DNA of 13,130 nt, from assembly GCA_004195335.1 (NCBI GenBank), contig SDWK01000503.1:1-13130 (forward strand), written 5' to 3'. Below the pieces are notes generated by a model. That model saw nothing but the letters and a program-made list of their open reading frames with translations. It had not been told where the DNA came from and searched no databases. The DNA is from Shewanella sp. Lineage in GTDB: Bacteria; Pseudomonadota; Gammaproteobacteria; Enterobacterales; Shewanellaceae. A program made the position numbers and the translations under genes. Below, in pieces: positions 1-7,248 of this stretch (position 1 is the first letter of the stretch; each line of letters begins with the position of its first letter).

Positions 1-3
1 ACC

Positions 4-210
4 ATGCTCCAGATGAATACAGAAGATAATGTTACAGAAATTATCTTTAAAAATATATTTATATCAAACACATATATAAACCAGCTAAGAAAATTTGCTG
101 AAAAGGCGATGATGAAGAATAAGATGGATTTCTGTTTTCCTTCAGGATCATTAATTCTTGTCCCTGAGAAAGCTAAAACCAAATTTATTAATGCAACGGT
201 AAAAAAATAA
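4..210 (+). CDS. Unassigned small AT-rich open frame, possibly the 3' part of a longer gene
   Basis: A 68-codon frame that begins at the window edge and ends with TAA. There are ATG codons at positions 4 and 13, but no Shine-Dalgarno sequence precedes the second and the bases before the first are outside the window, so the true start may lie further left. The predicted product is Lys/Asn/Ile rich and basic, ends in a lysine-rich tail and has no clear membrane segment or signal peptide. I do not recognise a family. The stretch is much more AT-rich than the gene run from 1196 on, which fits acquired or poorly conserved DNA. It may simply be a chance frame. Confidence 0.3.
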   Translation: MLQMNTEDNVTEIIFKNIFISNTYINQLRKFAEKAMMKNKMDFCFPSGSLILVPEKAKTKFINATVKK

Positions 211-374
211 GCTTGTTCGGTCGTCATTTATTTTTACTCAAACGTTGCTGCGATGATTGTTTAATTGGGGCGCACAAAATGTGTAACGATGTTTTATTTT
301 AAGAGGCTAAGATTTTTTCAGTTTGTGTTATTTTGATCAAGTGAAGTGAGCTGATAGGTACAGTAGCAGTTGTA

Positions 375-599
375 ATGGTCAGTCTTTGCAGAAGTGTTCG
401 TTCCATGAGTAGTTTAATCCGTTCTTGGAAATATGAACTTACTCTAGCTGAACAAGCCATCTACGAATATAGTGTATTAGTACAATGGGTCGCAGACGAA
501 TTTTTCAATAAAATTAATGAGAGTGAGTGCGGGAGAGGAGAGAAGGCTGTAGCTTGTGTGTTGGCTAAAACACTTTGGGGCACCCAGAAGCTTTGGTAA
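375..599 (+). CDS. Unassigned small open frame (74 codons)
   Basis: The frame runs from ATG at 375 to TAA at 597-599; a second ATG lies at 405. Neither start has a clear ribosome binding site, which lowers confidence. The middle of the product (about residues 18-50) has a protein-like mix of acidic, aromatic and hydrophobic residues, such as the run LTLAEQAIYEY followed by VQWVADEFF, which is compatible with an amphipathic helix. I recognise no domain. The downstream sequence to about 1050 is closed by stops in all frames within short distances, so this could be the surviving end of a decayed gene rather than a functional one. Confidence 0.3.
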   Translation: MVSLCRSVRSMSSLIRSWKYELTLAEQAIYEYSVLVQWVADEFFNKINESECGRGEKAVACVLAKTLWGTQKLW

Positions 600-1053
600 A
601 TTGCTCTTGAAAACGGGTGCTATGTCGCAGCTTGTCCGCGCTTTTAAGCAGCTGATCCTTCCCTATAGTACGTCCCGTTGCTCGTTATTATTTGTACGGC
701 GAGCGTGCGTTTGTCGCAGTCTGAGAGCGTTCTAACTGTCTTGTCGGAGTTCAGGATGATGGTTTGGATGAGAGTGCGGTTTGGCTCGTGCTGCAGCTTG
801 TAGAACTGATTTCGATTCATGGCGAGGAATCATGTTGTGCGATGCTCTGATGCTAGCGCCGTTGGAAAAAACTACGACTTAGAAGCCGTAGCCTTCGCTG
901 CGAATAAGAAACAGAATTATTCTTGTTCTTGGCGAAGACTGAGTAGCTACTGATCTAAGTGCAGATCACCAATAGCAGACGTTCGAGGGAGCGGAAATTG
1001 TTTCAGTAAAAGGCTCTTGTCGACACAAAGGCGACGTTCAGTTTTCGGGGGGA
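600..1053. other. 454-bp stretch without an intact gene; degenerate sequence
   Basis: No frame longer than about 40 codons with a usable start is present on either strand. On the plus strand, a frame from about 685 to 840 reads like protein (YGERAFVAV, a stop, then DDGLDESAVW and LVLQLVELIS) but is broken by stops. On the minus strand a 35-codon open stretch (about 950-1055) abuts the point where the CHR transporter reading frame is lost. This looks like decayed coding DNA of unknown origin. I see no promoter, terminator or repeat that I can defend. Confidence 0.4.
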
Positions 1054-1137
1054 TTACCGAATCATCGATTGTCCGCCGCCAAACCCGAAAATACCGTAGC
1101 TAAAGAACGCCTGAAATAAATGCCAGTGTGTTTTCAT
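1054..1137 (-). pseudogene. chrA: N-terminal remnant of a chromate (CHR family) transporter
   Basis: Starting from ATG at 1137, the 27 codons before a TAA (1054-1056) contain an aromatic N-terminal helix leading into FSYGIFGFGGGQSMI, at about residues 11-25. CHR-family transporters normally open with this pattern: a short helix, then F-x-F-G-G-G-x-x-M-I, then a charged E-R-E-x segment. Here the frame ends right after the Met-Ile-Arg, so about 93 percent or more of a typical 170-400 residue protein is missing. A weak AAGG lies upstream of the ATG. The start codon is 58 bp beyond the stop of the gamma-glutamyltransferase gene on the same strand. In Bacillus subtilis the YwrD gamma-glutamyltransferase lies beside the CHR proteins YwrA and YwrB, so the pairing is expected for the family. 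A stand-alone 27-residue peptide is the unlikely alternative. Confidence 0.7.
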
Positions 1138-1195
1138 TGGATTGAATACAACCTTGCGGAAAAGTCCGAGTGTTGCCCCCGTCCTTGTGTGTATA

Positions 1196-2809
1196 TTACC
1201 AAGCAGCGATATGGCCGTCGGTGCGGGCTTCTGTTCCGCCGCATAAAACACCCGTTACCGGGTTTCGTACGATGATCTGTCCTCGGCCATAGCTCGTCAG
1301 ATCATACGCAACTTCAACGTGGTGACCTTTGGCGCTTAAGCCTTGAGCGATATGCAGTGGAACCTGATGCTCGAGACCAACATTTTTATCGGCCATCCAC
1401 TGCCAACGCGGGGCATCAAGTGCCGCTTGTGGATTGAGCCCGAAATTGACCATATTCATAACGACTTGAACATGACCCTGTGGCTGCATGTATCCGCCCA
1501 TGACGCCGAAAGGACCAACAGCTTCTTTACCCTTGCTGATAAAGCCGGGGATGATGGTGTGGTAGGTTTTTTTACCGGGTTCAAGGTAGTTGTCATGGTT
1601 AGGATCCAATGAGAAGTTATGGCCACGGTTCTGCATCGCGATACCCGTCTCTGGAATAACAACGCCGGAACCGAAGCCGTGGTAGTTGCTCTGGATAAAG
1701 GAGACCATATTGCCTTCATTATCTGCACAGGCGATGTAGACCGTACCGCCGGACTTGGGTTTACCCGCTTCTGGCATCAGTGCCTGTTCTCCGATCAGCC
1801 CCCGTCGTTCAGCGGCGTAAATGTCTGACAGCATCGCTTCAACGCTGACGCTCATCTTGTCAGGCTGGGTAATGTATTTCTGGCCATCGATATACGCGAG
1901 TTTCATCGCTTCGATCTGTTTGTGATGCGTATCCAACGAGTCTCGATCAGACAGGTCGATATCTTTGAGGATGTTCAACGCCATCAACGCAACCATTCCC
2001 TGGCCATTCGGAGGAATCTCCCATACGTCGTAACCTTTGTAATTGACGCTGACCGGCTTGACCCACTCGGGCTGATACGCAGCAAGATCCTCAGCGCGCA
2101 AAAAGCCACCCGTTTCGCGAGAGAACGCATCAATTTTTTCCGCGAGTTCGCCACGGTAGAACGCATCTCCCTTTGTTTTTCCTATCAGTTCAAGGGTCTT
2201 GGCATGAGCTTCTGAGTAGAACAGTTCACCGGGTTGAGGGGCTTTTCCTTTGGGCGTAAAGGTCTCAGCCCAAGCAGCCGTTGCGTCACCTTCAAGTGCC
2301 TTGCTAAAGGTTTTGGCTGCCTTGTTCCATAAGAAACTGACCGTGGGTGAAACCGGAAATCCTTTACGTGCCAGGTCAACAGCGGGTTGCATCAATTGTT
2401 CGAAAGGTAATTTACCGAAGCGTTCTGAAAGCACAACCCAGCTGGCAGGGCCGCCTGGTACAGTTACGGGAGTCCAACCGTAAAGTGGCATACTGTCAAA
2501 CCCTTGCGCTTTAACGGTTGCTGCAGTCATCGCTGCGGGAGATGGACCGCTGCCATTAAGGCCATGCAGTTCACCTTTAACCCAAACCAAGGCAAAAGCA
2601 TCGCCGCCGATACCACAGCCTGTCGGTTCAACCACGGTTAGCGCAGCTGCAGTGGCAATCGCGGCGTCAATGGCGTTACCGCCATTTTTCAGCATGTCAA
2701 GGCCTGCTTGTGCCGCCAGCGGCTGTGATGTCGCGACCATTCCATTCTTAGCATAGGTCGCCGTTCGGCGAGAGGAATAGGGGTAGTTCAATGCATCGTT
2801 ATTAATCAT
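1196..2809 (-). CDS. ggt: Gamma-glutamyltransferase / glutathione hydrolase family protein, YwrD-like
   Basis: A 537-residue N-terminal nucleophile hydrolase that matures by self-cleavage into two chains. It would transfer or hydrolyse gamma-glutamyl groups from glutathione or related amides; YwrD-like members may also act as acylases. The start of the large chain shows MVATSQPLAAQAG and NGGNAIDAA (about 24-50), then VEPTGCGIGGD (60-70). The predicted catalytic Thr356 follows SGG and begins the small chain (TVYIACADNEGNMVS), with MGGYMQPQGH at 437-446 and the usual end GGTEARTDGH at 524-533. No signal peptide is seen, so it should be cytoplasmic, unlike the periplasmic E. coli enzyme. ATG at 2809 is preferred over an upstream in-frame TTG at 2824 because GAAGG sits 8 nt before the ATG and overlaps that TTG. 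Its GC content looks higher than that of the transporter genes upstream, so it may be a separate unit. It lies next to the CHR remnant. Confidence 0.93.
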   Translation of the reverse strand: MINNDALNYPYSSRRTATYAKNGMVATSQPLAAQAGLDMLKNGGNAIDAAIATAAALTVVEPTGCGIGGDAFALVWVKGELHGLNGSGPSPAAMTAATVKAQGFDSMPLYGWTPVTVPGGPASWVVLSERFGKLPFEQLMQPAVDLARKGFPVSPTVSFLWNKAAKTFSKALEGDATAAWAETFTPKGKAPQPGELFYSEAHAKTLELIGKTKGDAFYRGELAEKIDAFSRETGGFLRAEDLAAYQPEWVKPVSVNYKGYDVWEIPPNGQGMVALMALNILKDIDLSDRDSLDTHHKQIEAMKLAYIDGQKYITQPDKMSVSVEAMLSDIYAAERRGLIGEQALMPEAGKPKSGGTVYIACADNEGNMVSFIQSNYHGFGSGVVIPETGIAMQNRGHNFSLDPNHDNYLEPGKKTYHTIIPGFISKGKEAVGPFGVMGGYMQPQGHVQVVMNMVNFGLNPQAALDAPRWQWMADKNVGLEHQVPLHIAQGLSAKGHHVEVAYDLTSYGRGQIIVRNPVTGVLCGGTEARTDGHIAAW

Positions 2810-2827
2810 TGAGAAAGCCTTCAACTG

Positions 2828-2840
2828 ATAACTGAGTTAT
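2828..2840. promoter_or_regulatory. Short palindrome in the leader of the gamma-glutamyltransferase gene
   Basis: ATAACT-G-AGTTAT is a perfect 6+1+6 palindrome centred 25 bp upstream of the ATG at 2809 and just outside its ribosome binding site. It could bind a dimeric regulator or form a small hairpin in the leader. A palindrome of this size also arises by chance, so this is a candidate only. Confidence 0.25.
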
Positions 2841-2884
2841 TGTTTTTTGTAAGCATAAACGGTTTTGAGAGCGGGTTTTAAGCA

Positions 2885-3103
2885 TTAGCCATACCGCAAA
2901 AGTGGTAGAACGACACCTATCACGGAGCGAGCCAAGCCTTCCATCATGATTAGCGGAAACCAAAGAATTAGATTTAGCAGCGGGATGAAAAACTGGGTCC
3001 AGCGCTGTGTCTGAAGGCACTGATAGAACGGAAAAATGGTCGAAAACAGCGCAAGTGATGAAAACAGTGACCATGAACGGCTGATAAATAGGGTCAGATA
3101 GGC
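2885..3103 (-). pseudogene. Possible C-terminal fragment of a membrane protein
   Basis: On the minus strand 72 sense codons are open between an in-frame TAG (3104-3106) and TAA (2885-2887). No ATG, GTG or TTG start occurs in the first 45 or so codons. The translation is strongly hydrophobic, with segments such as SLFSSLALFSTIFPFYQC and FFIPLLNLILWFPLI, then an amphipathic link (MMEGLARS) and a final helix VIGVVLPLLRYG. Three membrane-spanning helices would fit. The lack of a start and the lone position between two enzyme genes suggest a 5'-truncated relic. I cannot name the family. A chance hydrophobic frame is possible, because a different frame on the same strand (2802-3074) is also open. 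Confidence 0.35.
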
Positions 3104-3320
3104 CTATATAAGTACTCTAAATGAGACAGGGATTAATCACCGGACAGCGACGGAAATAAGATGAGCGCCCACCCGGGGAAGTATCCCAAAGCATCAGCAG
3201 GTCACGGTAAATCCAACACTTAAGAATCATATTCTTACGATTACTGGCTGCTGCCAGACTTGAGTTGATCTACCAGGCTAAAGTGCCAACTATCTTGAAA
3301 AATACCGTAACGATCAGCAC

Positions 3321-3352
3321 AGTTAAAGACTAATAAACATTAGTCTTTAACT
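3321..3352. repeat. Perfect 14-bp inverted repeat spanning the amidohydrolase stop codon
   Basis: AGTTAAAGACTAAT (3321-3334) and its exact complement ATTAGTCTTTAACT (3339-3352) are separated by the 4-base loop AAAC. The far arm encodes the last codons (Val-Lys-Asp) and includes the TAA stop at 3340-3342. In RNA read from the minus strand it would be a strong stem with a tetraloop. No run of U follows in either direction, so it is not a textbook intrinsic terminator; it could mark a processed or stabilised 3' end, or bidirectional termination aided by Rho. Confidence 0.6.
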
Positions 3353-4524
3353 AATTTACCTGCCTTTAATACCATTCGATGATTGCTGCTATCAGCTACC
3401 AAGCTGATATCCTGCAACGGGTTTCCTTCTACTATTAACAAATCAGCAACAGCTCCCGCAACAATATTACCGGTGTCTTTCAACCCCATCAGATCAGCAC
3501 CGTTAAATGTCCCGGCTATCAGAGCATCCTTTTCACTCATTCCAAACTCAACCATATGTGCCAGTTCTTGGGAATTTTTACCATGATTGTTAAATGGCGT
3601 GCCAGCATCAGTCCCTAATGCGATTTTTCCTCCTGCTTGATAGAAGGCCAGGAATGAGCGCCGATGCTGCTCGGCCATACGTTCAACTTTTTCAACTACA
3701 TACGCCGGAATTCCGGCGCCACTGTTGATAAGAATGTTCTTTAAGGCGGCTATCGTTGGTACCAGATAAGTTCCATTTTTGAGCATCTCTTCAATACAGC
3801 GATCATCCAAAAAAATGCCATGCTCTATCGAATCGATTCCGGCACGCACCGCATTTAAAATACCCTCCGTGCCTTGTGCATGAGAAGCAGTACGGCGTCT
3901 GAAACGTTTAGCTTCAGCTACACCAGCTAGCATTTCTTCAGCCGAATAGTGCGAATCCTCAGGCTCGACACCCTGTGTCAAAATACCACCCGTAGCCATG
4001 ATTTTAACCATGTCACAGCCACGATGAATTTGCTCACGCACTGCAGTAATAACATTATCGCAACCATCGGCAACACGCCCCCAACGACTCCCATGACCAC
4101 CAGTCATACAAATCATTTGACCGGACGCATAAATGGTAGGACCATCAAAGAGACCCCGATTGATAGCGTCTCGGACCGCAAATTCTAGAAAGTCCTTACC
4201 CCCGCAGTCTCGCACAGCAGTGACGCCGTTGCTTAATGTTGTCTGAGCATTCGCCAACGCAGTCATGGTTATCTCACCCGCTGACTGTGAGGATAATGTT
4301 GCGTCCGGATCGGCACTGGGTGTAAAGCAGAGGTGCACGTGGCAATCAACTAACCCAGGCATCAAGGTTGCGCCCGTCGTATCGACGACTTTCCCGGAGT
4401 AATTGTCAAAAACACCAAGTGGCGCCACTTTGGAGATACGCTCAGCATCGACCAGCACACCATGCTGCTCTAATAAAATTCCTTTCCCGTCAAATACCAA
4501 GCCACCATGATAGAGTGTTGTCAT
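3340..4524 (-). CDS. Metal-dependent amidohydrolase (Xaa-dipeptidase / prolidase-like, imidazolonepropionase-related)
   Basis: A 394-residue cytoplasmic TIM-barrel hydrolase of the amidohydrolase superfamily. After an N-terminal beta domain it shows MPGLVDCHVHL (55-65) with metal ligands His62 and His64, a conserved GGHG (142-145), Lys174 in MVKIMATGG as the likely carboxylated bridging lysine, His215 in SHAQG, His235 in SIEHG, and the catalytic Asp306 in LGTDAGTP. It ends with GAVADLLIVEGNPL, as is usual in the family. This pattern is that of the binuclear-zinc group containing Xaa-Pro, Xaa-Arg and Xaa-Lys dipeptidases. The ATG lies 22 bp after the ATPase stop, so it is very likely the last gene of the peptide-importer operon and probably cleaves imported dipeptides or N-acyl amino acids. 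The side-chain preference cannot be read from the sequence. Confidence 0.9.
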   Translation of the reverse strand: MTTLYHGGLVFDGKGILLEQHGVLVDAERISKVAPLGVFDNYSGKVVDTTGATLMPGLVDCHVHLCFTPSADPDATLSSQSAGEITMTALANAQTTLSNGVTAVRDCGGKDFLEFAVRDAINRGLFDGPTIYASGQMICMTGGHGSRWGRVADGCDNVITAVREQIHRGCDMVKIMATGGILTQGVEPEDSHYSAEEMLAGVAEAKRFRRRTASHAQGTEGILNAVRAGIDSIEHGIFLDDRCIEEMLKNGTYLVPTIAALKNILINSGAGIPAYVVEKVERMAEQHRRSFLAFYQAGGKIALGTDAGTPFNNHGKNSQELAHMVEFGMSEKDALIAGTFNGADLMGLKDTGNIVAGAVADLLIVEGNPLQDISLVADSSNHRMVLKAGKLVKD

Positions 4525-4546
4525 TATTTAGGCCCCATTGTTCATC

Positions 4547-6298
4547 TTAACCACAGATGGCTACCGGCTGATTAATAGCTGCCGAGCGGATTTTAATTTC
4601 ATCATAAGCCCTTAACATATCCAATTTTGGCATCAAGCCTACAAGTTCCTGGGTATAGGAGTGCTGTGGATTTTCAAATAAAGTTTCTGTGTCTGAGACT
4701 TCGCATAACTGACCCAACTTCATCACTCCAACTCGATCACACATGCTACGAATCACGGGCAAGTCATGACTAATAAATAACATGGTAAGATTTAACTCTT
4801 CCTGTAAATCTTTCAACAAGTTTAAAATCTGCGCCTGTATTGAAACATCGAGTGCAGAAGTTGGTTCATCACAAATCAAGAACCTTGGCCGAGTAGCTAA
4901 TGCTCTGGCAATGGCAATACGCTGTCGCTGACCACCAGAAAATTCATGGGGATATTTGTTTGCGGATTTCCGACCCAGACCTACAATCTCAAGCAAGTCA
5001 ACAACACAGCGTTCTACCTCTTTCTGGGTAGAGACCATTTTATGAAAGCGAATAGGCTCAGCAATAATGTCTATCACGCGCATACGGCCATTTAGCGACG
5101 AAAAGGGATCTTGGAAGATCATCTGCATTTGATGACGAAATGGTTTTAGATCTTTTTCTTGGGTAAGATCAACACCGTCAAAATAAATTGAACCGCCACT
5201 TGGCTGATAAAGCCCGGCAATCATTCTCGCTATCGTTGACTTACCGCTACCGCTTTCACCCACCAAACCAAAAACCTTACCCTCCTGTATATCAAAGGAA
5301 ACACCTTTAACCGCATCTAGGTACTTCCTGTTTTTGGCAAAAATGGAAGGCTTGACCACGAAACGCATCGAGAGGTCATTGACTTTAATAATATTTTCGC
5401 TGGTATTCGCAAACTCACGCTTTTGCCCTAACCAGTGATTAGAGAGATCCAGATCACCTGAACGTTCCTGAACATCCTCAATATAAGTCACCAATGGGAA
5501 CCGGTATAAGCAACGATCCGGTGGCGGAACCGCACTAATCAAGCTTTTAGTATAAGGATGGTCCGGGTCACCGAGTATCTTTTCGGTAGTACCCTGCTCA
5601 ACTAAATTGCCACGATACATAACCGCGACACGGTCGGCGATATCCGCAATCACACCCATATCATGGGTCACAATAATCATACCGACTTGCTTCTGGCGGC
5701 ACAGATTTTTCATTAATTCGAGAACTTGTGCCTGAATAGATATATCCAATGCGGTTGTCGGCTCATCCGCAATAATCACTTCCGGGTCCGCACATAGGGC
5801 TAAAGCTATAACTACGCGTTGGCGCATTCCTCCAGAAAATTGATGCGGATACAGTTTGATCCGCACCTCAGGATCTGGAATACCAACTTGCTCAAGCAGA
5901 TCTACTGCATATTTTTTGGCTTTTGCTCTGCCTAACTGCAGATGCACATTAATAGTTTCGACCAACTGCTGCTCGATGGTTTGCAATGGGTCTAGGGAAG
6001 TTTGTGGATCCTGAAATATCATCCCGATGCGTTTACCGCGTAAACAGTTTTTCTTGGCCTCACTGAGGTTATCAATACGCTGCCCTTTTAAGTGTATTTC
6101 ACCGTCAGCGATAAACCCAGGAGATTCCAGCAAGCCAATAATAGCATTTCCGATTGTTGACTTACCGGCGCCTGACTCCCCTACCAAACCAAGAACTTCT
6201 CCAGGCTGAAGATTAAATGACACCCGATCTGCAGCAACAAAATTGCCACGACGGTTAGGAAATTCAATTCGAAGATTAATTACATCTAATAACGCCAT
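4547..6298 (-). CDS. Peptide ABC transporter, fused dual ATP-binding protein (DppD-DppF / GsiA-like)
   Basis: A 583-residue protein with two complete ABC ATPase domains that energise import through the two permeases encoded just upstream. Domain 1 has Walker A GESGAGKST (40-48), Q-loop Gln96, signature FSGGMRQR (154-161), Walker B VIIADEP (174-180) and switch His212. Domain 2 has GESGSGKST (347-355), Gln396, FSGGQRQR (453-460), FLICDEP (473-479) and His511. Each is followed by the oligopeptide-type C-terminal extension (DPDHPYTKSL near 244-253; NPQHSYTQEL near 543-552). All catalytic motifs are intact in both halves. The ATG has an excellent GGGAA site six nt upstream, inside the 10-bp gap after the second permease gene. 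A single fused chain replaces the separate DppD and DppF, as in GsiA. Confidence 0.96.
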   Translation of the reverse strand: MALLDVINLRIEFPNRRGNFVAADRVSFNLQPGEVLGLVGESGAGKSTIGNAIIGLLESPGFIADGEIHLKGQRIDNLSEAKKNCLRGKRIGMIFQDPQTSLDPLQTIEQQLVETINVHLQLGRAKAKKYAVDLLEQVGIPDPEVRIKLYPHQFSGGMRQRVVIALALCADPEVIIADEPTTALDISIQAQVLELMKNLCRQKQVGMIIVTHDMGVIADIADRVAVMYRGNLVEQGTTEKILGDPDHPYTKSLISAVPPPDRCLYRFPLVTYIEDVQERSGDLDLSNHWLGQKREFANTSENIIKVNDLSMRFVVKPSIFAKNRKYLDAVKGVSFDIQEGKVFGLVGESGSGKSTIARMIAGLYQPSGGSIYFDGVDLTQEKDLKPFRHQMQMIFQDPFSSLNGRMRVIDIIAEPIRFHKMVSTQKEVERCVVDLLEIVGLGRKSANKYPHEFSGGQRQRIAIARALATRPRFLICDEPTSALDVSIQAQILNLLKDLQEELNLTMLFISHDLPVIRSMCDRVGVMKLGQLCEVSDTETLFENPQHSYTQELVGLMPKLDMLRAYDEIKIRSAAINQPVAICG

Positions 6299-6308
6299 TA
6301 TATTTCCC

Positions 6309-7235
6309 TTATCGCAATTTCGGATTTAATGCGTCGCGTAACCAGTCGCCTAGTAGGTTAATGGATAATACCAACAACACTAGCGCCAACCCAGGAAAGA
6401 AAGTGATCCACCATTCGCCAGAGAAGAGGTAATCATTACCAATCCGAATCAAAGTACCTAAGGAAGGGGTGGTTGGTGGTACCCCAACCCCAAGGAAGGA
6501 TAAAGTAGCCTCAGTAACAATCGCGAGTGCCATATGGATGGTGGCAATAACTAACACAGGTCCCATTACATTAGGCAACAAGTGACGAATAAGGATGATA
6601 AAAGGCGGAATGCCAATCACCTGTGCCGCTTGAACATATTCTTTACGCTTCTCGACCATGGTTGAACCACGAACCGTACGGGCATACTGCACCCAGCCAG
6701 AAATCCCAATCGCAAAGATCAATACATAAAGGGCCAAATCATCATGCATTTCACGTGGTAGTAAACCGCGCGCAACACCATCGATTAACAGAGCCAACAG
6801 AATTGCAGGAAAAGCCAGCTGTATGTCAGCGATACGCATAATGACAGCATCAACACGACCACCCACATAACCACTTATCAAACCGAGGGTAACACCCAAT
6901 AACATCGCAAATATTACCGATGAATAACCCACCAACAATGAAATACGCGCACCATAAATAATGGTTGATAAAATATCTCGTCCCTGATCATCCGTCCCCA
7001 ACAGGAATCGACTATCGCCATATTCAGTATTCCAAGCAGGTGGCAAACTGGCATCCATAATATCGATTACGGCCAAATCAAAGACATCATGAGGAGCAAA
7101 CAGGGGGGCCCCAAAAGCTAGGACAATCATTAGTAGAGTAACAATTGCTGAGATTACTACTACGGGAGATTTCTTAAAGCCATACCAAAGATCGCTATCA
7201 AAAAAACGCGTCAACCACTCTTTAACACTACTCAT
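6309..7235 (-). CDS. Peptide ABC transporter permease, DppC/OppC/GsiD-like
   Basis: A 308-residue inner-membrane permease. It has an N-terminal cytoplasmic tail, one helix (about 24-47), the family signature GTDDQGRDILS (80-90), and then five further hydrophobic segments. The EAA loop that contacts the ATPase is at about 199-223 (YVQAAQVIGIPP, then RHLLPNV). These features place it in the BPD_transp_1 family, OppC branch. The ATG at 7235 is chosen: it lies 13 bp after the stop of the first permease gene with AGGGG about 10 nt upstream. An in-frame GTG at 7262 would add nine residues and overlap the upstream gene, but has no ribosome binding site. It should pair with the DppB-like protein to form the membrane channel. 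Confidence 0.95.
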   Translation of the reverse strand: MSSVKEWLTRFFDSDLWYGFKKSPVVVISAIVTLLMIVLAFGAPLFAPHDVFDLAVIDIMDASLPPAWNTEYGDSRFLLGTDDQGRDILSTIIYGARISLLVGYSSVIFAMLLGVTLGLISGYVGGRVDAVIMRIADIQLAFPAILLALLIDGVARGLLPREMHDDLALYVLIFAIGISGWVQYARTVRGSTMVEKRKEYVQAAQVIGIPPFIILIRHLLPNVMGPVLVIATIHMALAIVTEATLSFLGVGVPPTTPSLGTLIRIGNDYLFSGEWWITFFPGLALVLLVLSINLLGDWLRDALNPKLR

Positions 7236-7248
7236 ATTCACATAGCCC

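Larger units (their letters stand above)
2810..3339. other. 530-bp gap between the amidohydrolase and the gamma-glutamyltransferase
   Basis: This gap holds a broken membrane-protein frame (2885-3103, listed separately), a 6+1+6 bp palindrome at 2828-2840, and half of a long hairpin at the amidohydrolase stop. A weak minus-strand promoter candidate for the gamma-glutamyltransferase gene can be drawn (TTAAAA-like at 2876-2881, 18-bp spacer, TATGCT at 2852-2857), with four of six matches in each box, so it is only suggestive. The part from about 3110 to 3320 shows no frame or motif I can assign. The gap suggests that the gamma-glutamyltransferase is not simply the last gene of the transporter operon. 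Confidence 0.5.

Noticed and set aside
1456..1728. 90-codon minus-strand open frame inside the gamma-glutamyltransferase gene
   Set aside because: It lies wholly within a gene with complete family motifs and has no ribosome binding site; it is a shadow frame.
1343..2483. Several plus-strand open frames of 69-97 codons opposite the gamma-glutamyltransferase gene
   Set aside because: All are antisense to a well-supported gene, show no domain and have atypical composition.
2802..3074. 90-codon minus-strand frame overlapping the start of the gamma-glutamyltransferase gene
   Set aside because: Its translation is low in recognisable features, and the neighbouring frame at 2885-3103 looks more protein-like.
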